From Paraburkholderia sp. C35 (lineage in GTDB: Bacteria > Pseudomonadota > Gammaproteobacteria > Burkholderiales > Burkholderiaceae), in contig NZ_QBUY01000002.1 of assembly GCF_003121405.1 (NCBI RefSeq), forward strand, positions 1 to 64,000: a DNA stretch of 64,000 nt. Direction: 5' to 3'. The notes under the pieces were generated by a model. The model saw only the letters and a list, made by a program, of their open reading frames with translations, did not search any database and was not told where the DNA came from. A program made the position numbers and the translations under genes. Each line of letters starts with the position of its first letter. The stretch's first letter is position 1. Below, piece by piece: positions 61,066-64,000 of the stretch.

Positions 61066-61742
61066 CAGCGGATCTCCTGGAGAGCGGCGACGATAGCCTC
61101 ACCGACCGCACTGCCCGACGCCGGATTCTGCCCGGTGATCAGACGACCATCGACCACGACCTTCTCCTGCCACGGGTCCGTCGAAGCGTACTGGGCGCCC
61201 GCTTCGCGCAGCGCGTCTTCCAGCATGAACGGCACGTCCGCTTTCGCATAGCCCTCCTCCTCGGCGTTCGAGAAGGAAGTCAGTTGCCGTCCCTTGACGA
61301 GTGGCGTGCCGTCGTCGAGGTTGACGCCGAGCAACGCGACGGGACCGTGACACACAGCAGCGACGATCTTGCCGCCGTTCCAAGCGCGCAGAACCGCGCG
61401 CTTGACGTCAGGATCATTGGCGATATCCACCATCGGACCGAGGCCGCCCGGAAAGAAAATCGCATCGTAGTCGAGCACGTCGACTTCCGAGAGCTTGCGG
61501 CTGTGCGCCATCCGGCGGACGGCGGCGCTTTCGCTGAACGTGCGCTGCACGGCGTCGTCGCCGTCGTAGCCGTCGAACGGCGGGTTGCCGCCTTGGGGCG
61601 ACGCGAATTCGACCGCAATGCCCGCGGCGTCGAGCACTTCAAAGGGATGCGCGACTTCCGGGTAGTAATAGCCCGTGGCGCGCTTATTCGGACCAATCTC
61701 GGCGGCGTTTGTCAAAATAAACAGTGCGTGCTTGACAGTCAT
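61065..61742 (-). CDS. DJ-1/PfpI family protein, third member
   Basis: A 225-residue DJ-1/PfpI-superfamily protein of the Hsp31-like branch. The nucleophile cysteine is in IVAAVCHGPVALLG near residue 120, and FFPGGLGPMVDIANDPDVKR near residue 90. It shares the pathway-like theme of the PfpI genes at 26853 and 27774 but is more distant from both. It is divergent from a LysR-type gene at 61867, which probably controls it and the ABM-type gene. Likely role: glyoxalase/deglycase-type defence against reactive carbonyls; inferred from family. Confidence 0.88.
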   Translation of the reverse strand: MTVKHALFILTNAAEIGPNKRATGYYYPEVAHPFEVLDAAGIAVEFASPQGGNPPFDGYDGDDAVQRTFSESAAVRRMAHSRKLSEVDVLDYDAIFFPGGLGPMVDIANDPDVKRAVLRAWNGGKIVAAVCHGPVALLGVNLDDGTPLVKGRQLTSFSNAEEEGYAKADVPFMLEDALREAGAQYASTDPWQEKVVVDGRLITGQNPASGSAVGEAIVAALQEIR

Positions 61743-61866
61743 GATGAGCTCCTTTGGTTTTCAGTGCCGCGTTTGCGGCGATTGAATGAACTTTAAGGCG
61801 TCTCATCGCACGCGAGTAGCCATCGCCATGTTGACGCATTGGCTCAAAAAATTGGACAATCAGCGG

Positions 61867-62769
61867 ATGGATACGACAAGCTCGATTCTCGACGAACTGC
61901 GCGGCATGGCGATTTTCGCGGCCGTCGTGCGCTGCGGCAGTTTCGCGGCTGCGGCCCGCTCGCTGGGGCTGACGCGGGCCGTGGTGAGCCACCACATTCG
62001 TCTGCTCGAAGCCAGCGTAGGCGTGCCGCTCGCACAACGAAGCACGCGCAGTTTCAGCCTCACGCCCGCAGGGCAGGCGTTCCGCGTGCATTGCGAACGC
62101 ATGGTCGACGAAGCCGTCGACGGTCTTCGCAGCATGGCGCTGCTGCGCGACGAACCGCGCGGCGAGGTGAGACTGACCTGTTCGCATCACTTCGGCGCGC
62201 GGTGGATCTTGCCTGCACTGGTGGAATTCCGGCGGCGATACCCGGCGGTCCGCCTCCACGTCGCGATGTCGGATACCAATGTCGATATCGTGCAGCATGG
62301 GGTCGAACTGGCCGTGCGTGCCGGTCCGCTTGCCGATTCGTCGCTGCTCGCGCGCCCACTGCTGCGCGAAGCCACGATGCTGTGCGCGTCGCCTGCGTAT
62401 CTGCGCATGCATGGCGCACCAGCCTCGATCGAGGAACTGGCTCAGCACCGCTGGGTGATCTACCCGCCCAGCCAGCAGACTGCCGTCGTGCGTTCGGGCG
62501 GAGAGGACATCGAAATTCCCGTGCAGGGCGATGTCGTGACGGACAGCGCGACGTCGAGACTCGCTTTTGTGCTCGCGGGCGACGGCATTGCCAGATTGCC
62601 GGCCTACGACGCCGCGTCGCTGATCGCATCCGGCGATCTCGTGCGCGTTCTGCCGGAAGCCGAGACGGCGCCGCTGGATATCTTTCTGGTCCATTCGAAG
62701 CGAATCGGGCCAAGCGCAAAACTATTGCGAGACTTTTTGCTGGAGACTGCGCACGGCGATAACGCGTGA
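61867..62769 (+). CDS. LysR family transcriptional regulator
   Basis: A 300-residue LysR-type regulator. Winged helix at residues 8-70 (LRGMAIFAAVVRCGSFAAAA; LTRAVVSHHIRLLEASVGVP), then the effector domain (GEVRLTCSHHFGARWILPAL near residue 97). The start ATG at 61867 is chosen as the typical N-terminus; the frame to 61786 is longer without similarity. It is divergent from the PfpI-ABM pair and likely regulates it. Related LysR proteins respond to aldehydes or quinones. Confidence 0.92.
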   Translation: MDTTSSILDELRGMAIFAAVVRCGSFAAAARSLGLTRAVVSHHIRLLEASVGVPLAQRSTRSFSLTPAGQAFRVHCERMVDEAVDGLRSMALLRDEPRGEVRLTCSHHFGARWILPALVEFRRRYPAVRLHVAMSDTNVDIVQHGVELAVRAGPLADSSLLARPLLREATMLCASPAYLRMHGAPASIEELAQHRWVIYPPSQQTAVVRSGGEDIEIPVQGDVVTDSATSRLAFVLAGDGIARLPAYDAASLIASGDLVRVLPEAETAPLDIFLVHSKRIGPSAKLLRDFLLETAHGDNA

Positions 62770-62852
62770 ATTGCGTCATGTCCGCAGCAGTCCGGCTGCC
62801 GCACGATTGAATGTCACCAACCGTGCGACGGCCGCCGCATCAGAACGATGCG

Positions 62853-63701
62853 TTACTCGCTGTCGAAGTCCGCGGAAAGGCTCAACTCACGCTGACCTTC
62901 GATATCCGTCGTGAGCTTCTTCAGATAATCGACCACCGCATTGAAGCCCCATGCGCCCAACACCAGATGACGCGGCGCATCGGCGTTACGCGCAATGGCG
63001 ATCATCGCCTCACCGGCTCGAACGGGATCGCCAGGCTGCGTGCCGCTCGTCTGCTTCGTTCCAGTATGGCGCTTGCCCGCTGTCTCGGCGTAGTCCTCGA
63101 TCTGCGTCAACGTCTGGCGCAGCGACCGGCCTGCCCAATCGGTGCGGAACGGTCCCGGTTCGACACACGTCACGCCAATGCCCAACGGCGCCAGTTCTGC
63201 GCGCAGCGCGTCCGACCACCCTTCCACCGCATGTTTGGAAGCGGCGTAGTAGCCCGAACCCGGATAGCCGATCAGCCCGGCAACGGAACTGATATTGATG
63301 ATGTTGCCGCTGCGCTGCGCACGCATGACGGGCAGCACGGCACGCGTCATCGCGAACAGACCAAACACGTTCGCGTCGAACTGGGCCCGGATCTCGGCTT
63401 CGACGCCCTCTTCGGCAGTACTTTGATAGCCGTAGCCGGCATTGTTCACGAGTACGTCGATCCGTCCAAACTTCTCACGCGCTGTCGCGACAGCCGCTTC
63501 GATCTCCGACTGATTCGTGACGTCGAGCGCGAGTGCCACAGCGCGGTCTTCCGCGCCGCTGACGATATCGGCGATGCTGGACACGTCGCGTGCGGTCACA
63601 ACGGCTCGCCAGCCCCGCTCGACGATCAATGTCGCGAGCGCACGGCCAAGGCCCGTCGAGCAACCGGTAATGAACCAGACGGGCGTATTCGATGATGACA
63701 T
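62853..63701 (-). CDS. SDR family oxidoreductase
   Basis: A 282-residue short-chain dehydrogenase. FITGCSTGLGRALATLIVER at the N-terminus binds NAD(P), NNAGYGYQS is near residue 85, the catalytic YYAASK is near residue 152, and PGPFRTDWAGRSL is near residue 183. The branch resembles oxidoreductases often paired with LysR regulators in Burkholderia. The start at 63701 excludes a variable upstream frame to 63833. The preceding LysR gene on the same strand is cut by the window edge. Substrate unknown. Confidence 0.9.
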   Translation of the reverse strand: MSSSNTPVWFITGCSTGLGRALATLIVERGWRAVVTARDVSSIADIVSGAEDRAVALALDVTNQSEIEAAVATAREKFGRIDVLVNNAGYGYQSTAEEGVEAEIRAQFDANVFGLFAMTRAVLPVMRAQRSGNIINISSVAGLIGYPGSGYYAASKHAVEGWSDALRAELAPLGIGVTCVEPGPFRTDWAGRSLRQTLTQIEDYAETAGKRHTGTKQTSGTQPGDPVRAGEAMIAIARNADAPRHLVLGAWGFNAVVDYLKKLTTDIEGQRELSLSADFDSE

Positions 63702-63894
63702 GATGTATTCCTGAAAAATTGCGATTGCATTGCTCACTGTCTCCGGCGTTCGGCCCTGTTCTCCGTCTGCGCGGAGTGGGCCTTTCCGACCGGCTATCCG
63801 ATCGACGCCGTCCATGAAAGTGCGGTACGGCATCGCGTTGACTCAGTATAGGAATTCACCTTCTGGTTAAAAAGGCGAGTGATTCGAATACCGT

Positions 63895-63911
63895 ATGCAA
63901 AGAATTTGCAT
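63895..63911. promoter_or_regulatory. Palindrome ATGCAAA-GAA-TTTGCAT
   Basis: Perfect 7-bp arms around GAA, between the LysR remnant end (63950) and the SDR start (63701). It has the dyad form of a LysR-type binding site, though not the classic T-N11-A spacing. A weak TATACT -10-like hexamer follows on the minus strand toward the SDR gene. Confidence 0.5.
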
Positions 63912-63949
63912 AATGAGCAGCCTGCATTGACCCGTTGAAAATCGGCCGG

Positions 63950-64000
63950 CTATCTCAAACGCTCTCGCACGAAATCGATAAACACACGCAGTTTGCGCGG
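63950..64000 (-). CDS. LysR-type regulator, last 16 residues only (cut by window)
   Basis: The final codons read PRKLRVFIDFVRERLR and stop, the standard C-terminal helix of LysR-family effector domains. The rest lies beyond the window. It probably regulates the SDR gene downstream through the palindrome at 63895-63911. Confidence 0.6.
   Translation of the reverse strand, partial: PRKLRVFIDFVRERLR

Noticed and set aside
1..64000. CRISPR arrays, tRNA or rRNA genes, complete insertion sequences, attachment sites, origins
   Set aside because: No regularly spaced repeats, transposase-like proteins, cloverleaf-like or rRNA-like sequences were seen.

Overview
The window is high-GC DNA with gene families, promoters and catabolic-operon layout typical of Burkholderiaceae; the OmpC-type porin and the many GntR/FCD, LysR and GlxA regulators beside small uptake-and-oxidation operons suggest Paraburkholderia or Caballeronia. 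This is an inference from gene content. I saw no rRNA, tRNA, CRISPR array, complete insertion sequence or phage gene. It reads as an accessory, catabolism-rich stretch of a secondary chromosome or megaplasmid, with several decayed gene remnants.

Layout. 0-3.7 kb: a broken histidinol-dehydrogenase-like gene divergent from a LacI regulator, a TlpA-type thioredoxin and a 3-hydroxyisobutyrate-dehydrogenase-like oxidoreductase. 3.7-15.5 kb: a long minus-strand operon with a glycine-betaine-type ABC importer (ProXWV-like), a NIPSNAP protein, an alpha/beta hydrolase, a luciferase-like flavin monooxygenase, an aldehyde dehydrogenase and a flavin reductase with an extra C-terminal domain. A PucR/CdaR-type regulator precedes it, and a divergent pair (DUF1185 protein and a 2-hydroxyacid dehydrogenase) follows. 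Together they look like a route for importing and oxidising a quaternary-amine-like compound.

15.7-26 kb: a GlxA-type regulator, an SDR/AhpD-like/cupin/amine-oxidase set, a semialdehyde dehydrogenase, a porin, an omega-aminotransferase and an aldehyde-dehydrogenase fragment. 25.9-31.1 kb: a mirror-image pair of SDR plus DJ-1/PfpI genes converging on a 13-bp perfect hairpin, followed by a second, nearly identical GlxA regulator. 31.2-39.8 kb: regulator-target pairs (TetR/SDR, MarR/DHA2 efflux, MarR/tautomerase plus MHS transporter), each with visible repeated operator-like sequences, then remnants and an orphan Phd-type antitoxin. 39.8-42.8 kb: a sulfite-oxidase-like molybdoprotein with a cytochrome b561-type partner, and a short CDF-like protein.

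42.9-51.1 kb holds the most distinctive unit: an isocitrate-lyase/PEP-mutase-family lyase, LeuD- and LeuC-like hydratase subunits and a NitT/TauT-type ABC importer packed with start/stop overlaps, with GntR and LysR regulators. It is consistent with uptake, hydration and C-C cleavage of an unsaturated or hydroxylated dicarboxylate. A second lyase of the same family sits at 52.9 kb with its own MFS transporter and GntR regulator. Around 56.1 kb two adjacent LexA boxes overlap a sigma-70-like promoter in front of a 94-residue protein that I do not recognise. 56.5-60.7 kb is a galactarate/glucarate catabolic cluster (garD, kdgD, MFS). The end holds a monooxygenase-like protein, a third DJ-1/PfpI protein, a LysR regulator, an SDR and the last codons of another LysR gene.
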